The notes beneath the pieces are model-generated. The model searched no databases, was not told the origin of the DNA, and saw nothing but the letters and a program-made list of their open reading frames with translations. A DNA stretch of 64,000 nucleotides from Mesorhizobium ciceri WSM4083 (GTDB lineage: Bacteria; Pseudomonadota; Alphaproteobacteria; Rhizobiales; Rhizobiaceae), in the NCBI RefSeq assembly GCF_000519305.1, contig NZ_JAFG01000006.1:578665-642664 (forward strand), given 5' to 3'. Within the stretch, counting starts at the first letter, position 1; each line of letters begins with the position of its first letter. Shown here piece by piece: positions 24,683-36,271 of this stretch. The translations under genes and the position numbers were made by a program.

Positions 24683-25168
24683 ATGACCTACGACAAGAAC
24701 CCGTTTCCATCAGGCGATGCCGATCGCCACGCGCTCTGGGAAATGCTGGTGCGGCGCGACATCGACGCCTTTATCGGACAGGACTGGGCGATGGTCGAGG
24801 ATGATTTCGTCGCCGAGAGCTTCTTCGGCATGCATGCGCATTTCCTGCACAACGCCGACGCCTGGCGGCTGCAGTTTCCAAGGCTCGACGTCTACCGCGA
24901 CGAATGGCTGCGCCAAGCCAGGGAGACGGCGGCGACCAAATTCGCCGAGCCGCTGCGCGAGGCGCTGTTTCGCGTCACCAACATGCGCGACATCGACGTC
25001 GACGGCGACCGCGCCGTGCTGCACAAGAAATTCGACGGCTCGGTCGCCAAGGCGGACGGCAGCGTCGACCGCTTGAAATGGCAGACGCTGTATTTCTGCA
25101 GCAAGGTCGGCGGCAGCTGGAAGATATCAGGCTTCGTCGGCTACATGCCGCATCCGCTCGGTAGCTAG
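24683..25168 (+). CDS. NTF2-like (SnoaL/ketosteroid-isomerase-fold) protein
   Basis: 161 residues. The pattern ALWEMLVRRDIDAFIGQDWAMVEDDF, then LQFPRLDVYRDEWLRQ and a final VDRLKWQTLYFCSKVGGSWKISGFVGYMP, fits the cone-shaped alpha+beta NTF2 fold used by SnoaL-like isomerases and hydratases and by many uncharacterised proteins. No signal peptide. It is divergent from ridA and shares its control region, and the monooxygenase in the cluster carries a similar domain at its N-terminus. The catalytic role is unknown. Confidence 0.7.
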   Translation: MTYDKNPFPSGDADRHALWEMLVRRDIDAFIGQDWAMVEDDFVAESFFGMHAHFLHNADAWRLQFPRLDVYRDEWLRQARETAATKFAEPLREALFRVTNMRDIDVDGDRAVLHKKFDGSVAKADGSVDRLKWQTLYFCSKVGGSWKISGFVGYMPHPLGS

Positions 25169-25382
25169 AACCACCGATCACCAGAGCGCAAGATGGGTCG
25201 GGCCGAACGTGCGGCCCGCGCCGCATTCCCTCAAACGCATCGCCAGACATCGGCAATGCCTTTTGCGCCCATTCTTACGAATTTGTATGCCGCCGGACAG
25301 GCCGGTGTGAACTCGTTTGCTTACGATGCGCGCGGCGGATCGCCACCGCCCCGCCGCAACCGTCGACCTCTGGACTTCAGCC

Positions 25383-26180
25383 ATGCTCGCGCCCAACAGG
25401 CAACAACCCGCCGCACCGAGCCACAACAGGGTTCCCGACGTCACCCTCGACTTCTGGCTGGTCAAGCTGATGGCGGTCACCACCGGCGAGACCGCGGCGG
25501 ATTATCTTGCCGACACGATCGGGCTTGGGCTGACCGCCACCTCGCTGATCATGACCGGCATCCTGATCGCCGCCCTTGTCCTGCAGTTTACGCGGAAACG
25601 CTATGTGCCGTGGGCCTATTGGCCGGCGGTGGTGCTGATCAGCATCGTCGGCACGCTGGTGACGGACAGCCTCGTCGACAGTTTCGGCGTGCGCCTGCAG
25701 ACGGCAACCATCGCCTTCTCGGTCGCGCTCGCCGCGACATTCGCGGTCTGGTACGCCAGCGAAAGGACGCTGTCGATCCACACCATCTTCACCACCAGGC
25801 GCGAGATCTTCTACTGGCTGGCGATCCTCTTGACCTTCGCGCTCGGCACCGCCGCCGGCGACCTCGTCGCCGAAAGCTTCGACATGGGCTACCTCACGAC
25901 GGGGCTGCTGTTCGGCGGTACCATCGCGCTGATAGCGCTCGCCTACTGGCTGCTCCATCTCGACGGCATCCTGGCCTTCTGGCTCGCCTATATCCTGACG
26001 CGGCCGTTGGGTGCCTCGTTCGGCGACCTGCTGTCGCGGTCGGCCAGGCATGGCGGCCTGGGCTTCGGCACCATCTTCACCAGCCTGCTCTTCCTCGGCT
26101 GCATCATTGCGCTGGTCCTGCACATGACCCTGAAGGGGACAACCGACGAGGCTGACGAACTTTTGCTGGACCTGGACTAG
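25383..26180 (+). CDS. COG4705-type multi-pass membrane protein
   Basis: 265 residues with about seven to eight membrane helices. Two internally similar halves are visible: WLVKLMAVTTGETAADYLAD and, ~120 residues later, LLTFALGTAAGDLVAESFDM, each followed by a glycine-rich helix. This is the pattern of uncharacterised COG4705 membrane proteins. The start is uncertain: ATG 25383 gives a short N-terminus, while ATG 25326 and TTG 25317 are in frame upstream; none has a clear ribosome-binding site. It precedes a two-component system by 160 bp, so it may be its target or partner (inference). Confidence 0.65.
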   Translation: MLAPNRQQPAAPSHNRVPDVTLDFWLVKLMAVTTGETAADYLADTIGLGLTATSLIMTGILIAALVLQFTRKRYVPWAYWPAVVLISIVGTLVTDSLVDSFGVRLQTATIAFSVALAATFAVWYASERTLSIHTIFTTRREIFYWLAILLTFALGTAAGDLVAESFDMGYLTTGLLFGGTIALIALAYWLLHLDGILAFWLAYILTRPLGASFGDLLSRSARHGGLGFGTIFTSLLFLGCIIALVLHMTLKGTTDEADELLLDLD

Positions 26181-26340
26181 GTGTAGGGCGGATGCGCTAG
26201 CGTTGGCAATTGCCGAAAACCCCACCGCTTCGGCCAATCTTGAACGTTCTAGCGCCACCATGCCTGCGCCTTCGTGACATCCTAGGAACAAGCCCGTGCC
26301 GGTGATAGCCTCTCCATCTCGGCAACGGACCGGACCTTTC

Positions 26341-27018
26341 ATGCGACTGCTTCTCGTCGAGGACGACCACAGGACGGCCGACTATATCGTCAGGGGACTG
26401 ACCGAGGCCGGCCATGTCTGCGATCTCCTGCGCAACGGCCATGACGGGCTGTTCGCGGCGACCCGGGGCAATTACGACGTGATCATCGCCGATCGGATGA
26501 TCCCCGGCCTCGACGGCCTGTCGATGGTCAAGGCGGTGCGCGCCGCGGGCGTACGGACGCCGGCGATCTTTCTCACCTCCGTCGGCGGCATCGACGACCG
26601 CGTCGAGGGGCTGGAGGCCGGCGGCGACGACTATCTGGTCAAGCCCTTCGCCTTTTCCGAACTCCTCGCCCGCATCAACGCGCTTGGCCGGCGGCCGGCG
26701 GCGCAGGAGCAGAAAACCGTCCTGCGGGTCGCCGATCTCGAAATGGACCTGATCATGCGCCGCGTTGTCAGGCAGGGCCAGCCGATCGACCTGCAGCCGC
26801 GGGAATTCAGCCTGCTGGAAGTGCTGATGCGCGGCGAAGGCCGCGTCATCACCCGCACCATGCTTCTGGAGCGCGTCTGGGATTTTCATTTCGATCCCAG
26901 GACCAGCGTCGTCGAGACCCATATCAGCCGGCTGCGGGCCAAGGTCGACAAGCCTTTCGAAACCCAGCTCATCCACACCGTCCGCAACACCGGCTACAGC
27001 CTGCACGCGCCGTCATGA
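26341..27018 (+). CDS. OmpR/PhoB-family response regulator
   Basis: 225 residues. Receiver domain 1-115 with acidic pocket VEDD (7-9), phosphoacceptor Asp51 in VIIADRMIPGLDG and Lys in YLVKPFAFSELLARI; winged-helix DNA-binding domain ~125-225 (LQPREFSLLEVLMRGEGRVITRTMLLERVW, SVVETHISRLRAKVD). The ATG at 26341 starts directly at the receiver fold. The stop overlaps the kinase start (ATGA), so the pair is translationally coupled. Confidence 0.92.
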   Translation: MRLLLVEDDHRTADYIVRGLTEAGHVCDLLRNGHDGLFAATRGNYDVIIADRMIPGLDGLSMVKAVRAAGVRTPAIFLTSVGGIDDRVEGLEAGGDDYLVKPFAFSELLARINALGRRPAAQEQKTVLRVADLEMDLIMRRVVRQGQPIDLQPREFSLLEVLMRGEGRVITRTMLLERVWDFHFDPRTSVVETHISRLRAKVDKPFETQLIHTVRNTGYSLHAPS

Positions 27019-28385
27019 CCGGAACATGGTCCCGCCTGCTCCGCAGCACGCCGTTCCGGCTGGCCCTCACCTTCGCCTTCCTGTTCGTGCTGGCCTTCGT
27101 CCTGTCTGGCGCCATCGTCTACCAGATGATGAGCGCCGATCTTGCCGAGCGGCTCGACGACACCATCAAGGAAACCTACGCGGTCGTCGCCGCGACCTAT
27201 GCCGACAATGATCTCAAGGAGCTGGTCGAGACCGTCGGCAGCCACTCCCTGCGCAGCCTCAAGAAAGAACAGCTGTTTTCGCTGACCGACGCGGCCGGCA
27301 ATCGCCTGGCAGGCAACTTCACCGCGGCAGGGCTTCCCGACGGCTTCTCGATGTTCGACACCGAAATGCCCGGCGTGCCGCCCGGCGCCGAGTACCGCGC
27401 CTATTCCGGCCCGGTCGGCGGCAACACCCTGACCGTCGCCTTCAGCCTTTCCGAGACGGAGGAGCTGGAGAGGATCGTGCTGATGAGCTTTGGCTGGGGA
27501 ACCCTGATCATCACCGGGCTGGCGGTAGCCGGCGGCGCCCTGCTGGCCTCCCGGGTCCAGCGCCGTCTCGACGGCATCGCCGCCACCATGGTGGATGTCT
27601 CGCATGGACGGCTGGACACACGCATTCCGCTGACCGGCAAGGGCGACGACATCGACATCGTCTCCAGCCAGATCAACGCAGCGCTTGACCGCCTGTCGGC
27701 ACTGGTCGAAGGCATGAAACAGGTCAGCGCCAACATCGCCCACGACCTGAAGACGCCGCTCAACCGGTTGCAGATGATCCTCGACACCGCGTCGGAAAAG
27801 AACCTGTCGGGCCAGAAGATCGCCGCGGAACTGGCCGAGGCGCATGCCGAGAGCCTGCAGATCAACGAGACCTTCGATGCCCTGCTGCGCATCGCGCAGA
27901 TCGAGGCCGGCGCCCGCCGGGCGCGGTTCACCGATGTCGATCTGGGCGAGGTGCTGCAAACCATCGCCGAAATCTATGCCGATGTTGCCGAGGACGACGG
28001 AAAGTCGCTGTCATTGGCGCAACCACAGGAAACGACGGATCGGATCCATGGCGATCGCGAGCTGTTGACGCAGATGTTCGCCAATCTGGTCGAGAACGCG
28101 CTGCGCCATTGTCCGTCGGGCACGACGATAAAGCTGTCGGTGGCGCGTCAGGGCGAACGCGTCGTCGCCAGCGTCGCCGACAACGGTCCCGGCATTCCCA
28201 CCGACGAACGTGAAAAAGTGTTTCAGCGGCTTTATCGGCTGGACCATAGCCGGTCGACATCGGGCAGCGGGCTGGGTCTCAGCCTTGTCCGGGCGATTGC
28301 CGATCTGCATGGCGCATCGATCACGCTCGAGGATTGCTGGCCTGGGCTTGTGGTGGCGGTGAGTTTTCCGCTGGCGACGGATTAG
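27015..28385 (+). CDS. Sensor histidine kinase (HAMP, HisKA, HATPase_c)
   Basis: 456 residues. TM1 ~14-36 (FRLALTFAFLFVLAFVLSGAI), a periplasmic sensor ~37-155, TM2 ~160-180 (FGWGTLIITGLAVAGGALLA), HAMP ~180-235, H-box with phospho-accepting His243 in NIAHDLKTPLNRL, then N-box LVENALRHCP, G1 DNGPGIP and G2 GSGLGLSLV. It autophosphorylates and passes the phosphate to the regulator encoded just upstream. The signal is unknown. A family A repeat follows 6 bp after the stop. Confidence 0.92.
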   Translation: MTGTWSRLLRSTPFRLALTFAFLFVLAFVLSGAIVYQMMSADLAERLDDTIKETYAVVAATYADNDLKELVETVGSHSLRSLKKEQLFSLTDAAGNRLAGNFTAAGLPDGFSMFDTEMPGVPPGAEYRAYSGPVGGNTLTVAFSLSETEELERIVLMSFGWGTLIITGLAVAGGALLASRVQRRLDGIAATMVDVSHGRLDTRIPLTGKGDDIDIVSSQINAALDRLSALVEGMKQVSANIAHDLKTPLNRLQMILDTASEKNLSGQKIAAELAEAHAESLQINETFDALLRIAQIEAGARRARFTDVDLGEVLQTIAEIYADVAEDDGKSLSLAQPQETTDRIHGDRELLTQMFANLVENALRHCPSGTTIKLSVARQGERVVASVADNGPGIPTDEREKVFQRLYRLDHSRSTSGSGLGLSLVRAIADLHGASITLEDCWPGLVVAVSFPLATD

Positions 28386-28390
28386 AGCCT

Positions 28391-28542
28391 GATCTCCCCC
28401 CTTGAGGAGGAGATGTCGCCGAAGGCGACAGAGGGGGTCGCCTCGCGTGAAGCGCCAACCTCCATCTGTCGCAAGGAGGTCGCATCTGGTCGAACCGACC
28501 CCCTCTGGCCTGCCGGCCATCTCCCCCACAAGGGGGGAGATC
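28391..28542. repeat. Palindromic intergenic repeat, family A (copy 2)
   Basis: GATCTCCCCCCTTGAGGAGG to ACAAGGGGGGAGATC, with the interior GTCGCCGAAGGCGAC. It sits between the convergent kinase and Lrp-family genes. Confidence 0.85.
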
Positions 28543-28554
28543 GGCAGCTTCGCC

Positions 28555-28983
28555 CTACCTATCGATCCGCGTCGACAGGATGATCGACGACAGGGTCCGC
28601 TCGACCCCATCCATGGTGCCGATCTGGTCGAGCAGCATGTCGAGGTCGCGGATCGATGGCGCGTCGACGATGACGATCATGTCGAAATTGCCGCTGACCG
28701 AATGCAGCGTCCGGACCGTCGCCAGAGCACGCAGGCCGCGCACCACCTTGTCGGCGAGCTTGGGCGTCACGGTGAGCAGCACATGCGCCCGCACCAGCCC
28801 CTGCTCGTAGTCCGACGCCAGCCGCACACCGTAGCCGGTGATGATGCCGCGCTGCTCCAGCCGTTCGATCCGGCTCTGTACCGTGGTCCGCGAGACGCCA
28901 AGCCGCCGCGCGAGCTCGGCGGTCGAGGCGCGCGCATTCTCGCGCAGCAGGGAAAGCAGGGCCAGTTCGGCGTCACTGAGCAT
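28555..28983 (-). CDS. Lrp/AsnC-family transcriptional regulator
   Basis: 142 residues. N-terminal winged helix-turn-helix (LSDAELALLSLLRENARASTAELARRLGVSRTTVQSRIERLEQRGII) and a C-terminal RAM ligand-binding domain (VLLTVTPKLADKVVRGL...VSGNFDMIVIVDAPSIRDLDMLLDQIG). Members respond to amino acids. The ATG at 28983 is preferred; a TTG at 29013 is in frame upstream. It is divergent from a saccharopine-dehydrogenase-like gene (114 bp between starts), its probable target, which suggests amino-acid-dependent control. Confidence 0.88.
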   Translation of the reverse strand: MLSDAELALLSLLRENARASTAELARRLGVSRTTVQSRIERLEQRGIITGYGVRLASDYEQGLVRAHVLLTVTPKLADKVVRGLRALATVRTLHSVSGNFDMIVIVDAPSIRDLDMLLDQIGTMDGVERTLSSIILSTRIDR

Positions 28984-29097
28984 TTCGACGAATCCTGTCG
29001 GCAGATCGCGCAATCAGAGTTTCGTTTCGAACAAAACCACGCTTCCTTTCGACGGGCAAGCTGCGAATCTGGGCTCACAATCAGTGAGGGATCGGTC

Positions 29098-30201
29098 ATG
29101 AAGAAAATTGTCGTTGTCGGCGCCGGCAAGATCGGCTCGACCATTGCCGAAATGCTCGCCGCCACAGGGGACTACCAGGTCACGCTCGTCGACCGCTCGG
29201 CATCACAGCTCACTGCTGCCGAAGTGCCCACCACGGTTGCGACGCTGGAGCTCGACATCGAAGCCGCCGGCGCGCTGGAAGCGGCGCTCGCCGGCAAATT
29301 CGCGGTGCTCAGCGCCGCTCCCTTCCATCTGACCACCCGCATCGCCGAAGCGGCGGCCAGTGCCGGCGTGCATTATCTCGACCTCACCGAGGACGTCGTC
29401 TCGACCCGCCGGGTCAAGGAACTTGCGCGGTCGGGCAAGAGCGCCTTCATCCCGCAATGCGGCCTGGCGCCGGGCTTCATCTCGATCGTCGCGAACGATC
29501 TCGCCAGCCGCTTCGATTCGCTGGAAAGCGTGCGCATGCGCGTCGGTGCTCTGCCGCAATACCCCTCCAACGCGCTGAACTACAATCTGACCTGGAGCAC
29601 CGACGGCGTCATCAACGAATATTGCGAACCCTGCGAGGCGATCGTCGAGGGCGAGCTGGTCGAGGTGCCGCCGCTGGAAGAGCGCGAGGAGTTCTCGCTC
29701 GACGGCGTCACCTACGAGGCCTTCAACACCTCCGGCGGCCTCGGCACGCTGGCCGAGACGCTGAAGGGCAAGGTGCGCACGCTGAACTACCGCACCATCC
29801 GCTATCCCGGCCACGCCGCGATCATGAAGGCGCTGCTCAACGACCTCGGCCTGCGCCACCGCCGTGACGTGCTGAAGGACATTTTTGAAAGCGCCTTGCC
29901 GGCGACGCTGCAGGACGTGGTCATCGTCTTCGTCACGGTCTCCGGCCGCAAGAACGGCCGCCTGCTGCAGGAGACCTACGCCAACAAGATCTACTCCAGG
30001 CGCATCGACGACCAGGTGCGCAGCGCCATCCAGATCACCACCGCGTCGGGCATCTGCGCCGTGCTCGACATGCTGGCCGACGGCAGCCTGCCGGCGACCG
30101 GCTTCATCAAGCAGGAAGACATCGCCCTCGACGCGTTTCTGGCCAACCGTTTTGGCCGCGCCTATGCCCAGCACGAGATGGTGAGCCGGCTCGCGAGCTG
30201 A
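29098..30201 (+). CDS. Saccharopine dehydrogenase-family protein
   Basis: 367 residues. The NAD(P)-binding start is MKKIVVVGAGKIGSTIAEML, followed by the family's AAPFHLTTRIAEAAASAGVHYLDLTED and CGLAPGFISIVANDLA segments and a C-terminal alpha/beta domain (YPGHAAIMKALL). Relatives catalyse lysine-saccharopine or opine-type reductive/oxidative steps. GAGGG lies 9 nt before the ATG. Divergent from an Lrp/AsnC gene and 170 bp from the branched-chain dehydrogenase operon, a role in amino-acid (perhaps lysine) catabolism is likely, but the substrate is not proven by sequence. Confidence 0.8.
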   Translation: MKKIVVVGAGKIGSTIAEMLAATGDYQVTLVDRSASQLTAAEVPTTVATLELDIEAAGALEAALAGKFAVLSAAPFHLTTRIAEAAASAGVHYLDLTEDVVSTRRVKELARSGKSAFIPQCGLAPGFISIVANDLASRFDSLESVRMRVGALPQYPSNALNYNLTWSTDGVINEYCEPCEAIVEGELVEVPPLEEREEFSLDGVTYEAFNTSGGLGTLAETLKGKVRTLNYRTIRYPGHAAIMKALLNDLGLRHRRDVLKDIFESALPATLQDVVIVFVTVSGRKNGRLLQETYANKIYSRRIDDQVRSAIQITTASGICAVLDMLADGSLPATGFIKQEDIALDAFLANRFGRAYAQHEMVSRLAS

Positions 30202-30210
30202 AGCGCTTAA

Positions 30211-30362
30211 TCTCCCCCCTTGAGGGGGAGATGTCGCCGAAGGCGACAGAGGGGGTCGCCGCGCGTGAAGCGCCAACCTTCATCTGCCGCAACGAGGTCG
30301 CGTCCAGTCGAACCGACCCCCCTCTGGCCTGCCGGCCATCTCCCCCTCAAGGGGGGAGATCA
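30211..30362. repeat. Palindromic intergenic repeat, family A (copy 3)
   Basis: TCTCCCCCCTTGAGGGGGAG to CTCCCCCTCAAGGGGGGAG, with the interior GTCGCCGAAGGCGAC; fills the gap between the convergent saccharopine-dehydrogenase-like and dihydrolipoyl dehydrogenase genes. Confidence 0.85.
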
Positions 30363-30370
30363 CCCTGCCT

Positions 30371-31768
<1,398 letters not shown>

Positions 31769-31791
31769 GTTGGCAGCTCCACGCCCCTTGT

Positions 31792-31940
31792 CCTTCCCCC
31801 CTTGTGGGAGAAGGTGGATCGGCGCGATAGCGCCGAGACGGATGAGGGGTGTTCCAGCGGAGTGAGGCGTTGGCATTCCCTGGAGCACCCCTCATCCGTC
31901 GCCTTTGGCGACACCTTCTCCCACAAGGGGAGAAGGGGGA
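31792..31940. repeat. Palindromic intergenic repeat, family C (copy 1)
   Basis: Arms CCCCCCTTGTGGGAGAAGG and CCTTCTCCCACAAGGGGAG with inner segments CCGAGACGGATGAGGGGTG and CACCCCTCATCCGTCG. Copies also at 56496-56644 and, half, 57059-57119. Lies between the E2 and E3 genes. Confidence 0.85.
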
Positions 31941-32005
31941 GCCCACATTCCAACGCCGGCAGCTCCCGACGATCCGTCTTAAACTTCGCGATCACTCCAT
32001 CACCC

Positions 32006-33397
32006 TCAATCCACGAAAATCAGCGCCGGCGTTTCCAGCAGCGTCTTTATCCGCTGGATGAACACCGCCGCGTCCCAGCCGTCGATGACGCGGTGGTCGA
32101 AGCTCGACGACAGGTTCATCATCTTGCGCGGGATGAACTGGGTGCCGTCCCACACCGGCCGCACCATCATCTTGTTGACGCCGATGATCGCCACTTCCGG
32201 ATGGTTGATGACCGGCGTCGTCGCCACGCCGCCCATGGCGCCGAGCGAGGTGATGGTGATGGTCGAGCCGGACAGCTCGTCGCGTGTCGCCGTGCCGGAC
32301 TTGGCCGCCTCGGCCAACCTGACGACTTCTGCGCCGCACTCCCAGATGTCGCGCGCCTCGGCATGCTTGACCACAGGCACCACCAGCCCCGACGGCGTCT
32401 GCGCGGCGATGCCGATATGGATGCCGCCATGCTGGTGGATGATGCCGGCCTCGTCGTCGAACAGCGAATTGAGATTGGGCTGGTCCGCGATTGCCTTGAC
32501 CATCGCCCGCATCAGGAACGGCAGCAGCGTCAGCTTCGGCCGCTCCACGCCCGGGCGCTTCTCCTTGTTGAGCGCGGCGCGCAATTCCTCTAGCGCGGTG
32601 ACGTCGATCTCCTCGACATAAGTGATGTGCGGGATGCGCGATTTCGACAGCGACATCTTCTCGGCGATCTTGCGCCGCAAGCCGACCACCTTGATATCCT
32701 GGATCGCATCGTTGCGGGCGAGGCCGGATCCCCTGGCGACCTGCGGCCCGCGCGCCAGGAACGCCTCGATGTCCTCATGGCCGATGCGACCGGCAGGGCC
32801 GGATCCCGCAACCTGCCTGAGATCGATGCCGGCTTCCTTTGCCCGCAGGCGCACGGCAGGCGAGGCCAGCGGTTTTTCGCCTTCGGGGCGCGGTGCGCCG
32901 GAGGGCGCAGCAACTTGAGATGTCGGCGCCGTACCCCCACCCCTAGCCCCTCCCCACAAGGGGGAGGGGGACTCGGTCGCCGCCGCTTCCCCGCCTTCGA
33001 TTCCTTTGGGATTTGCTGATGACGATGAGGTGGGTTTTGCTCCGCCCTTGGAGGCAGTGGCGCGTCCCCCTCCCCCTTGTGGGGAGGGGCTAGGGGTGGG
33101 GGTAGATGCCGCCGTGGCCTCCAAGGATTTCGTGTCTGCGACAACATTCCCCTCGCCCGCCACCTTCAGCCGCACGATGGGCGAACCGATGGCCACCGTG
33201 TCGCCGATCTCGGCGCCCAGCCACAGGATTTCGCCATCGACCGGCGACGGGATTTCGACTGTCGCCTTGTCGGTCATGACGGCGGCGAGCACAGTGTCCT
33301 CGCGCACCATGTCGCCGATCTTGACGTGCCATTCGACCAGCTCGGCCTCGGCGACACCTTCGCCGACATCGGGCAGCTTGATGATGTGTTCGCCCAT
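32006..33397 (-). CDS. bkdB: Dihydrolipoamide acyltransferase (E2) of branched-chain 2-oxoacid dehydrogenase
   Basis: 463 residues. Lipoyl domain 1-78 with lipoylated Lys in VMTDKATVEIPSPVDG, peripheral-subunit-binding domain ~190-226 (SPAVRLRAKEAGIDLRQVAG...GRIGHEDIEAFL), and CoA-acyltransferase domain ~240-463 ending with the catalytic SSFDHRVIDGWDAAVFI. The linker is oddly long and low in complexity because a palindromic element with perfect 40-bp arms (32932-33104) lies in frame within it. The ATG is 1 nt after the E1b stop (TGAGATG). It transfers the branched acyl group to CoA and forms the complex core. Confidence 0.9.
   Translation of the reverse strand: MGEHIIKLPDVGEGVAEAELVEWHVKIGDMVREDTVLAAVMTDKATVEIPSPVDGEILWLGAEIGDTVAIGSPIVRLKVAGEGNVVADTKSLEATAASTPTPSPSPQGGGGRATASKGGAKPTSSSSANPKGIEGGEAAATESPSPLWGGARGGGTAPTSQVAAPSGAPRPEGEKPLASPAVRLRAKEAGIDLRQVAGSGPAGRIGHEDIEAFLARGPQVARGSGLARNDAIQDIKVVGLRRKIAEKMSLSKSRIPHITYVEEIDVTALEELRAALNKEKRPGVERPKLTLLPFLMRAMVKAIADQPNLNSLFDDEAGIIHQHGGIHIGIAAQTPSGLVVPVVKHAEARDIWECGAEVVRLAEAAKSGTATRDELSGSTITITSLGAMGGVATTPVINHPEVAIIGVNKMMVRPVWDGTQFIPRKMMNLSSSFDHRVIDGWDAAVFIQRIKTLLETPALIFVD
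32932..33104. repeat. Perfect 40-bp inverted repeat inside the E2 coding sequence (family F)
   Basis: Left arm 32932-32971 (TACCCCCACCCCTAGCCCCT...) and right arm 33065-33104 (...AGGGGCTAGGGGTGGGGGTA) are exact reverse complements over 40 nt, 93 nt apart. On the minus strand they encode TPTPSPSPQGGGG-like and SPSPLWGGARGGG-like peptides in the E2 linker. Confidence 0.9.
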
Positions 33398-33398
33398 C

Positions 33399-34412
33399 TC
33401 AGGCTCCCATGGTTTCAAGCAAGGCGCGGCCGACCCGGGCGGGGCCGGGGAAATAATCCCACTCCTGCGCATGCGGATAGGGCGTGTCCCAGCCGGCAAC
33501 GCGAGCGACCGGCGCTTCGAGGTGATAAAAACAGTTTTCCTGCACCAGCGCCGACAGCTCGGCGCCGAAGCCGGAGGTCAGTGTCGCCTCATGCACGATG
33601 ACGCAGCGCCCGGTCTTCTTGACCGAGGCGACGATCGTGTCGAGGTCGAGCGGCAGCAGGGTCCTGAGATCGATGATCTCGGCATCGATGCCGGTTTCTT
33701 CGACGGCCGCCTGCGCGACATAGACCATGGTGCCGTAGGCGAGCACCGTGATGGCCGAGCCCGCCCGGCGGATCGCTGCCTTGCCGAGCGGCACGGTGTA
33801 GTGGCCGTCGGCGACTTCGCCGAGCTCATGCTTCGACCATGGCGTCACCGGCCGGTCGTGATGGCCGTCGAACGGGCCGTTGTACAGCCGCTTCGGCTCC
33901 AAAAAAATCACCGGATCGGGGTCTTCGATCGCCGCGATCAAAAGCCCCTTGGCGTCGTGCGGGTTGGACGGCACCACTGTCTTCAGCCCCGACACATGAG
34001 TGAACAGCGCTTCCGGGCTCTGGCTGTGCGTCTGGCCGCCGAAGATGCCGCCGCCGGTCGGCATGCGCACCACGATCGGGCAGGTGAAATCGCCGTTCGA
34101 GCGATAGCGCAGTCTAGCTGCTTCCTGGGTCAGCTGGTCGTAGGCCGGATACATGTAGTCGGCAAACTGAATCTCCACGCAGGGTTTCAGGCCATAGGCG
34201 GCCATGCCGATGGCCGAGCCGACAATGCCGGATTCGTTGATCGGCGCATCGAAGCAGCGGCTCTTGCCGTATTTGGACTGCAGGCCCTGCGTGCAACGGA
34301 AGACGCCGCCGAAGAAGCCGACATCCTCGCCGAACACGACAACCTTGTCGTCGCGCCCCATCGATACATCCATGGCATCGCGGATGGCCTCGATCATGGT
34401 CCGTCTCGGCAT
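33399..34412 (-). CDS. bkdA2: 2-oxoisovalerate dehydrogenase E1 beta subunit
   Basis: 337 residues of the transketolase pyrimidine-binding fold plus the C-terminal transketolase domain. MTMIEAIRDAMDVSM-like start, VVFGEDVGFFGGVFRCTQGLQSKYG, FDAPINESGIVGSAIGMAAYGLKP (catalytic Glu in NESG) and VIVHEATLTSGFGAEL. It pairs with E1 alpha to decarboxylate branched 2-oxoacids with thiamine diphosphate. The gap from the E1a stop to the ATG is 3 nt and 1 nt separates its stop from E2, a tight operon. Confidence 0.92.
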   Translation of the reverse strand: MPRRTMIEAIRDAMDVSMGRDDKVVVFGEDVGFFGGVFRCTQGLQSKYGKSRCFDAPINESGIVGSAIGMAAYGLKPCVEIQFADYMYPAYDQLTQEAARLRYRSNGDFTCPIVVRMPTGGGIFGGQTHSQSPEALFTHVSGLKTVVPSNPHDAKGLLIAAIEDPDPVIFLEPKRLYNGPFDGHHDRPVTPWSKHELGEVADGHYTVPLGKAAIRRAGSAITVLAYGTMVYVAQAAVEETGIDAEIIDLRTLLPLDLDTIVASVKKTGRCVIVHEATLTSGFGAELSALVQENCFYHLEAPVARVAGWDTPYPHAQEWDYFPGPARVGRALLETMGA

Positions 34413-34415
34413 GGC

Positions 34416-36271
<1,856 letters not shown>

